A stretch of DNA of 64,000 nucleotides from Cellulosimicrobium cellulans (GTDB taxonomy: Bacteria > Actinomycetota > Actinomycetes > Actinomycetales > Cellulomonadaceae), in assembly GCF_007679345.1 (NCBI RefSeq), contig NZ_VEGH01000009.1:62001-126000 (forward strand), in the 5' to 3' direction. The translations under genes and the position numbers were made by a program. Under the pieces are notes generated by a model, which was given only the letters and a program-made list of their open reading frames with translations, ran no database searches and was not told the origin of the DNA. Positions within the stretch are counted from its first letter, which is position 1. Each line of letters begins with the position of its first letter. Positions 32,117 to 40,303 of this stretch are shown here, piece by piece.

Positions 32117-32989
32117 CTACGCCGGGCGGTGGGCCACGAAGATCGCCGTGCCCGGCAGGTGCCGGCCGCGCAGCGGGCTCCAGCCGCCCCAGGTCCGGTC
32201 GTTGTCCTCCGGCCAGGACGGCTCGACGATCCGGTCGAGCACCAGGCCCGCCCCGACCAGGTCCGCCACGTGGTCGCCGATCGTCCGGTGGTACTCCGCG
32301 TACAGCACCCGCCCCTGCTCGTCCCGCTCCACGTACGGCCTGCGGTCGAAGTAGGACCGGTCGGCGGTGAGCCCGCGCTCGCCGGGGTCGTCGGGGAACG
32401 CCCAGCGCACGGGGTGCGTCACGGAGCACACCCAACGGCCGCCCGGTCGCAGCACGCGCGCCGCCTCGGCGTGCACCCGGCCGGCGTCGGGCACGAACGG
32501 GATGGCGCCGTACGCGGTGAACACCACGTCGAACGACCCGTCGGGGAACGGCAGCGCCCGCGCGTCGGCCTGCACGAGCGGCACCGTCGCCGCCCGCCCC
32601 GCCACCGGGCCGGCCTCGCGGGCGGGGTCGCCGGCGAGCCGCCGGTCGAGCTCGCGCGCCGCGGCCAGCATCCCGCCGGACACGTCGGTCGCCACCGCCT
32701 GCGCGCCCCGGGCGGCCAGCCAGCGCGAGCACTGCGCCGCCCCGGCGCCGACCTCGAGCACCCGCCGCCCGGCGACGTCGCCCAGCAGGCCCGCCTCGGA
32801 CTCGCGGAGCCCCTCCGGGCACCAGAGGAAGTCGTCGTCGCCCAGGAACGCGCCGTGCTCGTCGAGGTACTCGCCGGCGTTCGCGTCCCACCAGCGCCGT
32901 CCGGCGCCCTCGGTCGCGGCGGCGGGGACGTCGAGGTAGCCGGCCGCGGCGAGGCGGGAGTCGTGGCTGTCGTCGGTGCTGTCGGTCAC
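32117..32989 (-). CDS. SAM-dependent class I methyltransferase
   Basis: This 290-residue cytosolic enzyme has the class I motifs: RRVLEVGAGAAQCSRWLAARGA (motif I, SAM glycine loop), AVATDVSGGMLAAAR (motif II acidic residue), LVQADARALPFPDGSFDVVFTAYG and AARVLRPGGRWVCSVTHP. The sequence RWWDANAGEYLDEHG near the start is common in Methyltransf_11 proteins of unknown substrate from actinobacteria. On the minus strand a TACCGT box lies 7 bases before the GTG at 32989, which therefore looks like the leaderless start; in-frame codons up to 33034 would put the start upstream of the promoter. The methyl acceptor is unknown. Confidence 0.87.
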   Translation of the reverse strand: MTDSTDDSHDSRLAAAGYLDVPAAATEGAGRRWWDANAGEYLDEHGAFLGDDDFLWCPEGLRESEAGLLGDVAGRRVLEVGAGAAQCSRWLAARGAQAVATDVSGGMLAAARELDRRLAGDPAREAGPVAGRAATVPLVQADARALPFPDGSFDVVFTAYGAIPFVPDAGRVHAEAARVLRPGGRWVCSVTHPVRWAFPDDPGERGLTADRSYFDRRPYVERDEQGRVLYAEYHRTIGDHVADLVGAGLVLDRIVEPSWPEDNDRTWGGWSPLRGRHLPGTAIFVAHRPA

Positions 32990-32996
32990 CCGCACG

Positions 32997-33002
32997 ACGG
33001 TA
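32997..33002 (-). promoter_or_regulatory. -10 box for a leaderless start at 32989
   Basis: On the minus strand TACCGT lies 7 bases upstream of the methyltransferase GTG. Confidence 0.5.
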
Positions 33003-33116
33003 GCCCGGCGAATCGCCCGGGACCTCCGGCTCACGGGGGGCGGGGACGGGCACGGTTAGCCTGGTCACGCCGCGCGGGGCCGTCGCGGCCACCCCACCTC
33101 AGAAGGAGACCTCAGC

Positions 33117-34142
33117 GTGCGTGTCGGACTGCTCACCGGCGGGGGCGACGTCCCCGGTCTGAACGCGGCCATCCGCGCCGTCGTCAAGCGCGGGGAGGGG
33201 GAGTACGGGCACTCGATCATCGGGTTCCGCAACGGGTGGCGCGGTGTCGTGGACGGCGACATCATCCCGCTGAGCCGCAACCACATCCGCAACGTGCTGC
33301 CGGTCGGCGGCACGCTGCTGGGGACGGCGCGGTTCCACCCGCACTCGTCCAACGGCGGCATCGACGCCGTGCTCGCGACGCTGGAGGCCGAGCGGATCGA
33401 GGCCCTCATCTGCATCGGCGGCGACGGCACGCTGCACGCCGCGTCGAAGGTCGCCGAGGCGGGCGTGAAGATCGTCGCCATCCCGAAGACCATCGACAAC
33501 GACGTGTGGGGCACCGACCGGTCCATCGGCTTCGACACCGCGGTGGAGATCGCGACCGAGGCGATCGACCGGGTGCACACCACGGCGGAGTCGCACAACC
33601 GCGTCATGATCGTCGAGGTCATGGGCCGCAGCGCCGGCTGGATCGCGGTCACGGCGGGCATCGCCGGCGGCGCCGAGGTCGTGCTGGCCCCCGAGGAGCC
33701 GTTCGACATCGACAAGGTCATCAAGTTCCTCAAGCACCGGCACCGCGCGCACGCCAACTTCTCGATCGTGGTCGTGGCCGAGGGCGCCGTGCCCGCCGAG
33801 GGCACCTCGATGTCCTACGAGGCCCCGGTCGGCCAGTTCGGCGAGATCGTCGCCGGCGCGATCACCGCGCGGGTCAAGGCGGAGATCGAGCAGCGCACCG
33901 GGTTCGACACCCGCGTGACCGTGCTCGGCCACGTGCAGCGCGGCGGCAGCCCGGTCCCGGCCGACCGGATCCTCGGCAGCCGGTTCGGCGTGGCCGCGAT
34001 CGACGCGGTCAGCCGGGGCGAGACCGACGTCATGACGGCGCTGCGCGGCGACGAGGTCGTGCTGGTGCCGCTGCAGGAGATCGCCGGCAAGGTCAAGCGC
34101 GTGCCCGCCGAGCTGCTGCAGGTGGTCCGGGCGCTCGCCTGA
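33117..34142 (+). CDS. pfkA: 6-phosphofructokinase
   Basis: The 341-residue glycolytic enzyme phosphorylates fructose 6-phosphate. Motifs visible are GLLTGGGDVPGLNAAIRA, ICIGGDGTLHAA, IPKTIDNDVWGTDRSIGFDTA, MGRSAGWIA and GHVQRGGSP. GGDG (Gly in the position that is Asp in diphosphate enzymes) suggests ATP as donor. The Lys in PKTIDND is shared with diphosphate enzymes, so this is the mixed group III type common in actinobacteria. AAGGAG precedes the GTG at 33117. It is followed by a hairpin that abuts the rpsA promoter. Confidence 0.95.
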   Translation: MRVGLLTGGGDVPGLNAAIRAVVKRGEGEYGHSIIGFRNGWRGVVDGDIIPLSRNHIRNVLPVGGTLLGTARFHPHSSNGGIDAVLATLEAERIEALICIGGDGTLHAASKVAEAGVKIVAIPKTIDNDVWGTDRSIGFDTAVEIATEAIDRVHTTAESHNRVMIVEVMGRSAGWIAVTAGIAGGAEVVLAPEEPFDIDKVIKFLKHRHRAHANFSIVVVAEGAVPAEGTSMSYEAPVGQFGEIVAGAITARVKAEIEQRTGFDTRVTVLGHVQRGGSPVPADRILGSRFGVAAIDAVSRGETDVMTALRGDEVVLVPLQEIAGKVKRVPAELLQVVRALA

Positions 34143-34165
34143 CCGCCCCGGACCGTCGCGGCCCG

Positions 34166-34201
34166 GCCGCCCGGGAGCCGTCACCGCGGCGCCCGGGCGG
34201 C
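34166..34201 (+). terminator. Terminator after pfkA
   Basis: Arms GCCGCCCGGG (34166-34175) and CCCGGGCGGC (34192-34201) followed by TTT. The right arm touches the rpsA -35 element, so termination and initiation are packed together. Confidence 0.6.
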
Positions 34202-34202
34202 T

Positions 34203-34232
34203 TTGACCCGCTGTCGTCACCGCGGGTAAGGT
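34203..34232 (+). promoter_or_regulatory. rpsA promoter
   Basis: TTGACC (34203-34208), an 18-base spacer and TAAGGT (34227-34232) match the primary sigma factor consensus. Transcription should start near 34239, giving a leader of about 75 bases before the rpsA ATG. Confidence 0.75.
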
Positions 34233-34314
34233 GTTCGCCGGTGTGGCGTGCCCGTCTGGCGCCCCGCCGAACCCGTTCCCACTACTTCATGTCCGCATCG
34301 GAGCCCATCCCTAC

Positions 34315-35808
34315 ATGAGCATCTCCACCCCCGCCAAGCCCGGCACCCCGCAGGTCGCGGTCAACGACATCGGCTCGGCCGAGGACTTCCTCGCCGCGGT
34401 CGACGCCACGATCAAGTACTTCAACGACGGCGACATCGTCGAGGGCACCATCGTCAAGGTCGACCGCGACGAGGTCCTGCTCGACATCGGTTACAAGACC
34501 GAGGGCGTCATCCCGTCCCGCGAGCTGTCCATCAAGCACGACGTGGACCCGGGCGAGGTCGTCAAGGTCGGTGACGAGGTCGAGGCCCTCGTCCTCCAGA
34601 AGGAGGACAAGGAGGGTCGTCTGATCCTGTCCAAGAAGCGCGCCCAGTACGAGCGCGCCTGGGGCACGATCGAGAAGATCAAGGAGGAGGACGGCGTCGT
34701 CACCGGCACCGTCATCGAGGTGGTCAAGGGTGGCCTCATCCTCGACATCGGCCTCCGCGGCTTCCTCCCGGCCTCCCTCGTGGAGATGCGTCGTGTCCGC
34801 GACCTCCAGCCGTACGTCGGCAAGGAGATCGAGGCGAAGATCATCGAGCTCGACAAGAACCGCAACAACGTGGTCCTGTCGCGCCGCGCCTGGCTCGAGC
34901 AGACGCAGTCCGAGGTCCGCTCCACCTTCCTGCAGACCCTGCAGAAGGGCCAGGTCCGCCCCGGTGTCGTGTCCTCGATCGTCAACTTCGGCGCGTTCGT
35001 CGACCTGGGCGGCGTGGACGGGCTCGTGCACGTCTCCGAGCTGTCCTGGAAGCACATCGACCACCCGTCCGAGGTCGTCGAGGTCGGCCAGGAGGTCACG
35101 GTCGAGGTCCTGGACGTCGACTTCGACCGCGAGCGGGTCTCCCTGTCGCTGAAGGCGACGCAGGAGGACCCGTGGCAGGCCTTCGCCCGGACGCACGCCA
35201 TCGGCCAGGTCGTCCCCGGCAAGGTCACCAAGCTCGTCCCGTTCGGTGCGTTCGTGCGCGTCGAGGACGGCATCGAGGGCCTGGTGCACATCTCGGAGCT
35301 GGCCGTGCGCCACGTCGAGATCCCGGAGCAGGTCGTCCAGGTCGGCGACGACGTGTTCGTCAAGGTCATCGACATCGACCTGGAGCGCCGCCGCATCTCG
35401 CTGTCGCTCAAGCAGGCGAACGAGGGCTTCGACCCGACCTCCGAGGACTTCGACCCCGCGCTGTACGGCATGGCGGCCGAGTACGACGAGGAGGGGAACT
35501 ACAAGTACCCCGAGGGCTTCGACCCGACCACCAACGAGTGGCTCGAGGGCTACGAGTCCCAGCGCGAGACCTGGGAGGCGCAGTACGCCCAGGCCCACGA
35601 GCGCTGGGAGGCGCACCGCAAGCAGGTCCTGGACGCCGTCCAGGCCGACGCGGAGGCCGCTCAGGGTGGTGGCGACGCCGCCGCCTCGAGCTCGTCGTCG
35701 TCCTCGTCGTCCTCCTCGTACTCCTCGGCCCCGGCCCAGGAGGCGACCGGCACGCTCGCGTCCGACGAGGCCCTGGCCGCGCTGCGCGAGAAGCTCACCG
35801 GCAACTGA
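34315..35808 (+). CDS. rpsA: 30S ribosomal protein S1
   Basis: The 497-residue protein has four S1 RNA-binding domains: about residues 37-105 (GDIVEGTIVKVDRDEVLLDIGYKTEGVIP), 123-190 (GVVTGTVIEVVKGGLILDIGLRGFLP), 210-278 (GQVRPGVVSSIVNFGAFVDLGGVDGLVHVSEL) and 296-365 (GQVVPGKVTKLVPFGAFVRVEDGIEGLVHISEL). This is the shortened actinobacterial form. An acidic and Trp-containing C-terminal region follows, ending in a run of 11 serines (residues 458-468) before the final helix SDEALAALREKL. It binds mRNA on the small subunit and may assist starts. The ATG at 34315 has only a distant GGAG, in line with S1 genes being weakly Shine-Dalgarno dependent. Confidence 0.96.
   Translation: MSISTPAKPGTPQVAVNDIGSAEDFLAAVDATIKYFNDGDIVEGTIVKVDRDEVLLDIGYKTEGVIPSRELSIKHDVDPGEVVKVGDEVEALVLQKEDKEGRLILSKKRAQYERAWGTIEKIKEEDGVVTGTVIEVVKGGLILDIGLRGFLPASLVEMRRVRDLQPYVGKEIEAKIIELDKNRNNVVLSRRAWLEQTQSEVRSTFLQTLQKGQVRPGVVSSIVNFGAFVDLGGVDGLVHVSELSWKHIDHPSEVVEVGQEVTVEVLDVDFDRERVSLSLKATQEDPWQAFARTHAIGQVVPGKVTKLVPFGAFVRVEDGIEGLVHISELAVRHVEIPEQVVQVGDDVFVKVIDIDLERRRISLSLKQANEGFDPTSEDFDPALYGMAAEYDEEGNYKYPEGFDPTTNEWLEGYESQRETWEAQYAQAHERWEAHRKQVLDAVQADAEAAQGGGDAAASSSSSSSSSSSYSSAPAQEATGTLASDEALAALREKLTGN
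35686..35718 (+). repeat. Serine homopolymer tract within rpsA
   Basis: Eleven consecutive serine codons, mostly TCG and TCC with one AGC. The mixed codons reduce slippage compared with a pure triplet repeat. Confidence 0.85.
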
Positions 35809-35841
35809 GCCGACCGCCGGGCGTCCCGCCCGGCCACCGGT

Positions 35842-35879
35842 CCGACGGGCCGGCCACCTCCGGGTGGCCGGCCCGTCGG
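35842..35879 (+). terminator. Hairpin after rpsA
   Basis: Perfect 17-base arms CCGACGGGCCGGCCACC (35842-35858) and GGTGGCCGGCCCGTCGG (35863-35879) with a 4-base loop. Confidence 0.85.
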
Positions 35880-35910
35880 CGTTCCGGGGACCGGTCGCCG
35901 CGGGCGGGCC

Positions 35911-35946
35911 GCCGTCTCACCTGGTGCGACCCCGCCGTCTCACCTG
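35911..35946. repeat. 13-base direct repeat upstream of the ABC exporter
   Basis: GCCGTCTCACCTG occurs at 35911-35923 and again at 35934-35946, 23 bases apart, about 60-90 bases before the exporter start. Spacing near two helical turns is compatible with a tandem regulator site. Confidence 0.55.
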
Positions 35947-36004
35947 TGGGTGGCCCGTGAGAGGATCGACGGCGCCGCCACCTCCTCTCGTGAAAGGCCG
36001 TGCT

Positions 36005-37948
36005 GTGCCCGCGCGCTCCACCACGCCCCGTCCGGCGATGCTCACCGGGTCGGTGCTGCGGCGCTCCCTGCTGCTGCTCGGGCGCGGCATCGCCTCCCAG
36101 CCGCGGACGTACGTGCTGGCCATCGGCACCTCGGCCGCGTACGGCGCGCTGACGGTCGCGATCAGCCGGGTGCTGGGGTGGGCGACCGACAGCGTGGTCG
36201 TCCCGGCGCTCGGCGGGGACCCCGACGCGCGCGGCCGGATCTGGGTCGCGGGCGGCGTGCTCGCCCTGGTCGCCGTCTCGCTGGCCGCGGCCGTCGCCGG
36301 TCGGCGGATCTTCGCCGGCATGGGTGTGGCCGACCAGCAGGCGATGCACCGCCGCGCGGTCACCCGGCAGTACCTGCGGCTCCCGATGACCTGGCACCGC
36401 GCGCACCCCACCGGCCAGCTGCTGTCCAACGCCTCCGCCGACGTCGAGGCCGCGACCGGCGTGTTCAACCCGCTGCCGTTCGCGCTCGGCGTCGTCGTGA
36501 TGATCGGCGTCGCCGCCGTCGCGCTGTTCAGCACCGACGTGTGGCTCGCCGTGGCCGCGATGGCCGTGCTGCCGGCCGCCGTGGTGGCCAACCTGGTGTT
36601 CCAGCGCCGGATGTCCCCGGCCGCGACCCGCGCGCAGCAGCTGCGCGCCGAGGTCGCCGACATCGCGCACGAGAGCTTCGAGGCCGCGCTCCTGGTCAAG
36701 TCGCTCGGCACCGAGGAGCGCGAGGAGCGCCGGTTCGCGGAGCGCGCCGGGCAGCTCCGGGACGCGAACGTGCGGGTGGGCGTCGTGCGCGCCTACTTCG
36801 ACCCGGTCATCGACATGCTGCCGAACCTCGGCACGCTGCTCGTCCTGCTGGTCGGCGTCTGGCGCGTGCAGGCCGGCGCGGTCGGCACGGGCGACATCGT
36901 GTCCGCGGCCTACCTGCTCACCCTCATGGCGGTGCCGGTGCGCGCGTTCGGCTGGGTCCTCGGCGAGCTGCCGCGCGGCCTGGTCGGGCACGAGCGCGTG
37001 GCGCGGGTGGTCGACGCCGAGGGCGAGCTGGTGCCCGGCGCGCGGCCGCTGGCCCGCGGCGCCGGGGGCGGGGCCGCGCTGCGCCTGTCCGGGGTCGGCG
37101 TGCAGGTGCCGGGGCCCGCCGGCCCGCTCCCGCTGCTCAGCGGGGTGGACCTGGACGTCGCGCCCGGCCGGGTGGTCGCGGTGGTCGGCCCGACGGGCGC
37201 GGGCAAGACGACGCTCGTGTCGCTGGTCCCGCGCCTCACCGACCCCAGCACCGGCACCGTCGAGGTGGACGGCACCGACGTGCGCGACCTGGTACCGGAC
37301 GACCTCACCGACCAGGTCGTGCTGGTCGGCCAGCAGACGTTCGTGTTCGAGGACACGGTGCGCGGCAACGTGACGCTGCGCGACCCGGACGACCCGGACG
37401 CCCCGTCGGACGACGAGGTGTGGGCCGCGCTGCGGCTCGCCAGGGTCGACGGCGTCGTGCGCGACCTGCCCGGCGGTCTCGACGCCCGGCTGGGCGAGCG
37501 GGGCTCGAACCTGTCCGGCGGCCAGCGGCAGCGGCTCGCGATCGCGCGCGCCCTGGTGCGCCGGCCCCGGCTGCTGGTGCTGGACGACGCCACGTCCGCG
37601 GTCGACCCGCGGGTGGAGCAGGACATCCTCACCGGCCTGCGGGCGCACGCCGGCGGCGACGCGAGCGGGCCCACCGTGCTGCTGGTCGCGTACCGGATGT
37701 CGTCGGTGCTGCTCGCCGACGAGGTGGTGCACCTGGCCGGCGGCCGCGTGGTCGACCACGGCACGCACGCCGAGCTGCTCGCCCGGGACCCCGGCTACGC
37801 CGAGCTGGCGACGGCCTACGAGCAGGAGTCCGAGCGCCGCGCGGCGCGCCGGGCCGAGGCGCTGGACGCCGAGGCGGCCGCCGCCGACGAGCGCGCCGAC
37901 CTCGAGCACGAGGACGAGGACGAGCTGGACGCGGAGGGGGCCCGATGA
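36005..37948 (+). CDS. ABC exporter half-transporter with a degenerate ATPase site
   Basis: This 647-residue protein has six transmembrane helices (residues about 30-330) fused to a nucleotide-binding domain. Walker A is VGPTGAGKTTLVS and the signature is NLSGGQRQRLAIARALV. Walker B reads LLVLDDATSAVD, with Asp in place of the catalytic Glu, and the H-loop reads LLVAYRMSS, with Tyr in place of His. These changes mark the degenerate member of a heterodimeric exporter. A charged tail (DERADLEHEDEDELDAE) ends the protein. The GTG at 36005 has GAAAGG upstream and the stop overlaps the next ABC gene as ATGA. The exported compound is unknown; drugs or lipids are typical. Confidence 0.92.
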   Translation: MPARSTTPRPAMLTGSVLRRSLLLLGRGIASQPRTYVLAIGTSAAYGALTVAISRVLGWATDSVVVPALGGDPDARGRIWVAGGVLALVAVSLAAAVAGRRIFAGMGVADQQAMHRRAVTRQYLRLPMTWHRAHPTGQLLSNASADVEAATGVFNPLPFALGVVVMIGVAAVALFSTDVWLAVAAMAVLPAAVVANLVFQRRMSPAATRAQQLRAEVADIAHESFEAALLVKSLGTEEREERRFAERAGQLRDANVRVGVVRAYFDPVIDMLPNLGTLLVLLVGVWRVQAGAVGTGDIVSAAYLLTLMAVPVRAFGWVLGELPRGLVGHERVARVVDAEGELVPGARPLARGAGGGAALRLSGVGVQVPGPAGPLPLLSGVDLDVAPGRVVAVVGPTGAGKTTLVSLVPRLTDPSTGTVEVDGTDVRDLVPDDLTDQVVLVGQQTFVFEDTVRGNVTLRDPDDPDAPSDDEVWAALRLARVDGVVRDLPGGLDARLGERGSNLSGGQRQRLAIARALVRRPRLLVLDDATSAVDPRVEQDILTGLRAHAGGDASGPTVLLVAYRMSSVLLADEVVHLAGGRVVDHGTHAELLARDPGYAELATAYEQESERRAARRAEALDAEAAAADERADLEHEDEDELDAEGAR

Positions 37949-39774
37949 GCGCCGAGCAGCAGGCCGAGGCGCAGGCCGGCCTGGGCGGCACGCACCGCGG
38001 GGTCATGGGCACGCTGCGCCGCGGCATCGAGGTGTCGCCGCAGCTGGTGCAGGGCATCGGGGTGACGTTCCTGCTCGCGACGCTCGCCGCCGCGGGCAAG
38101 GTCGTCGTGCCGATCGCGGTCCAGCAGGTGATGGACACCGGCATCCTCGCCGACGGCGGCCCGGACGTGCGCCGGGTCGTCACGCTGGTGCTGGCGGCGA
38201 CCCTCGCGCTCGTCGCGGGCGGCCTGTGCTCCGCGCTGGTCAACGTGCGGCTGTTCCGCGCCAGCGAGGCCGGGCTGGCCCAGCTCCGGGTGCGCGCGTT
38301 CCGGCACGTGCACGACCTGTCGGTGCTGACCCAGAACACCGAGCGCCGCGGCTCGCTGGTGTCGCGCGTGACCTCCGACGTCGACACCATCTCGATGTTC
38401 GTGCAGTGGGGCGGCATCATGCTGCTCGTCTCGACGCTGCAGGTGCTCGTCGCGACCGTGCTGATGGCGGTCTACTCCTGGCAGCTGACCCTCCTGGTCT
38501 GGCTCTGCTTCGGGCCGCTGGTGCTCGCGCTGCGCCCGCTCCAGCGCCGGGTCAACGTGGCCTACACGACCGTCCGCGAGCGGGTCGGCGCGATGCTGGG
38601 CGCCGTGTCCGAGGCCGTCGTCGGCGCGGAGACCATCCGGGCGTACGGCGTGCAGCGCCGGGTGCAGCGGAACGTCGACGAGCGGATCGGCGCGACGCGG
38701 AACGCGATGGTCCGTGCGCAGAACACGGTGTCGCTGGTGTTCTCCTCCGGCGTGCTGGTCGCGAACCTGGTGCTGGCGGTCGTGGTCGTCGCGGGCACCG
38801 CGCTCGGCGTCGCGGGCGACCTCAGCGTGGGCAAGCTGCTCGCGTTCCTGTTCCTCGTGCAGCTGTTCACCGGCCCGGTGCAGCAGGCGACCGAGGTGCT
38901 CAACGAGCTGCAGAACGCGGTCGCCGGCTGGCGGCGGGTGCTCGGCATCATCGACACGCCCGTGCAGGTGGCCGACCCCGGCCCGCGGGGCGTGCCGTCC
39001 CCGCGCGGCCCGGCCGCGGTCGAGCTGCAGGGCGTGGGCTTCGCCTACCCGGACGGCCCGCCCGTGCTGCACGACGTCGACCTGCACCTGCCCGCCGGCC
39101 GCTCCGTCGCGGTCGTCGGCGCCACCGGCTCGGGCAAGACGACGATCGCCAAGCTCGTCACACGGTTGATGGACCCGACGCGGGGCGCCGTGCTGCTCGA
39201 CGGCACCGACCTGCGCACCGTCCGCACCGAGGACCTGCGCCGCCGGGTCGTCATGGTGCCGCAGGAGGGCTTCCTGTTCGACGCCACCCTCGCGGAGAAC
39301 CTGGTCTACGGCCTGCGCGACGGCGACGACCACGCGGCGCCCAACCCGGCGGAGGCCGAGCCCCGGCTGCGCGCCGCGCTGGCCGAGCTCGGGCTGACCG
39401 ACTGGGTCGCCGAGCTGCCGTCCGGGCTGGACACGCCGGTCGGCCAGCGCGGCGAGGCGCTGTCGGCGGGGGAGCGGCAGCTCGTCGCGCTGACGCGCGC
39501 GTACCTCGCGGACGCCGACCTGCTCGTCCTGGACGAGGCCACCTCGGCGGTCGACCCGGCCACCGAGGTGCGGATCGCCCGGGCGCTCGACTCGCTGACC
39601 ACCGGCCGCAGCACCGTGACGATCGCGCACCGGCTGTCGACCGCCGAGGCGGCGGACCTGGTGGTCGTGGTCGACGCGGGGCACGTGGTCGAGTTCGGCC
39701 CGCACGAGGACCTGGTGGCGCGCGACGGCGTATACGCGGCGATGCACCGCGCCTGGGTGGCTCAGACCCGCTGA
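37945..39774 (+). CDS. ABC exporter half-transporter with a canonical ATPase site
   Basis: This 609-residue partner of the preceding gene has six helices (GVTFLLATLAAAGKVVVPIAVQQV onward) and a nucleotide-binding domain. Walker A is VGATGSGKTTIAK, Walker B is LLVLDEATSAVD with the catalytic Glu, and the H-loop is TVTIAHRLST with His. Its signature is ALSAGERQLVALTRAYL, in which LSAGE replaces LSGGQ. In heterodimers the altered signature faces the partner's degenerate Walker site, so one consensus and one non-consensus ATP site form, as in TM287/288-type exporters. Translational overlap with the upstream gene supports 1:1 assembly. Confidence 0.93.
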   Translation: MSAEQQAEAQAGLGGTHRGVMGTLRRGIEVSPQLVQGIGVTFLLATLAAAGKVVVPIAVQQVMDTGILADGGPDVRRVVTLVLAATLALVAGGLCSALVNVRLFRASEAGLAQLRVRAFRHVHDLSVLTQNTERRGSLVSRVTSDVDTISMFVQWGGIMLLVSTLQVLVATVLMAVYSWQLTLLVWLCFGPLVLALRPLQRRVNVAYTTVRERVGAMLGAVSEAVVGAETIRAYGVQRRVQRNVDERIGATRNAMVRAQNTVSLVFSSGVLVANLVLAVVVVAGTALGVAGDLSVGKLLAFLFLVQLFTGPVQQATEVLNELQNAVAGWRRVLGIIDTPVQVADPGPRGVPSPRGPAAVELQGVGFAYPDGPPVLHDVDLHLPAGRSVAVVGATGSGKTTIAKLVTRLMDPTRGAVLLDGTDLRTVRTEDLRRRVVMVPQEGFLFDATLAENLVYGLRDGDDHAAPNPAEAEPRLRAALAELGLTDWVAELPSGLDTPVGQRGEALSAGERQLVALTRAYLADADLLVLDEATSAVDPATEVRIARALDSLTTGRSTVTIAHRLSTAEAADLVVVVDAGHVVEFGPHEDLVARDGVYAAMHRAWVAQTR

Positions 39775-39883
39775 CCGCGCGCCGCGCCAGCTCCGGGCAC
39801 GGGCCCGCACGTGACGGCTGGCGGGCTCGCGCGGATCGTGCGGGCTCGCGGGTCGGGACGCGCGGCGTGGGAGGATCGGGGGC

Positions 39884-40303
39884 GTGAGCGAGACGCAGAC
39901 CCCCGCCCCCGCGGGCACCCCCAGCCCCCTCGACCCGGAGCTCGCCGCGCGCCTGCGCCGCGACCCGTCCGGCCTGGTCGCGGCGGTCGTGCAGCAGCAC
40001 GACACCGGCGAGGTGCTCATGCTCGGCTGGATGGACGACGAGGCGCTGCACCGCACGCTCACCGGCGGCCGCGTCGTGTTCTGGAGCCGGTCGCGGCAGG
40101 AGTACTGGCGCAAGGGCGACACGTCGGGGCACGCGCAGTACGTGAAGTCCGTCGCGCTCGACTGCGACGGCGACGCGCTGCTCGTCCGGGTCGACCAGGT
40201 GGGCGCGGCCTGCCACACCGGCACGCGCACGTGCTTCGAGGCGGGCGGCTCGCTGGGCGCCGTCGTCGGGGAGCGCCCGGCTGCGACGGAGCAGCACGGA
40301 TGA
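39884..40303 (+). CDS. hisI: Phosphoribosyl-AMP cyclohydrolase
   Basis: The 139-residue enzyme opens the adenine ring of phosphoribosyl-AMP in histidine synthesis. Motifs are [36 protein letters not shown], the Mg-binding DCDGD and the Zn cysteines in [14 protein letters not shown]. It is a stand-alone HisI without the HisE domain, as usual in actinobacteria. The GTG at 39884 is 110 bases after the exporter stop and the gene overlaps trpE by ATGA, so histidine and tryptophan steps share a transcript. A Pro/Ala-rich N-terminal stretch of about 20 residues precedes the catalytic core. Confidence 0.95.
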   Translation: MSETQTPAPAGTPSPLDPELAARLRRDPSGLVAAVVQQHDTGEVLMLGWMDDEALHRTLTGGRVVFWSRSRQEYWRKGDTSGHAQYVKSVALDCDGDALLVRVDQVGAACHTGTRTCFEAGGSLGAVVGERPAATEQHG

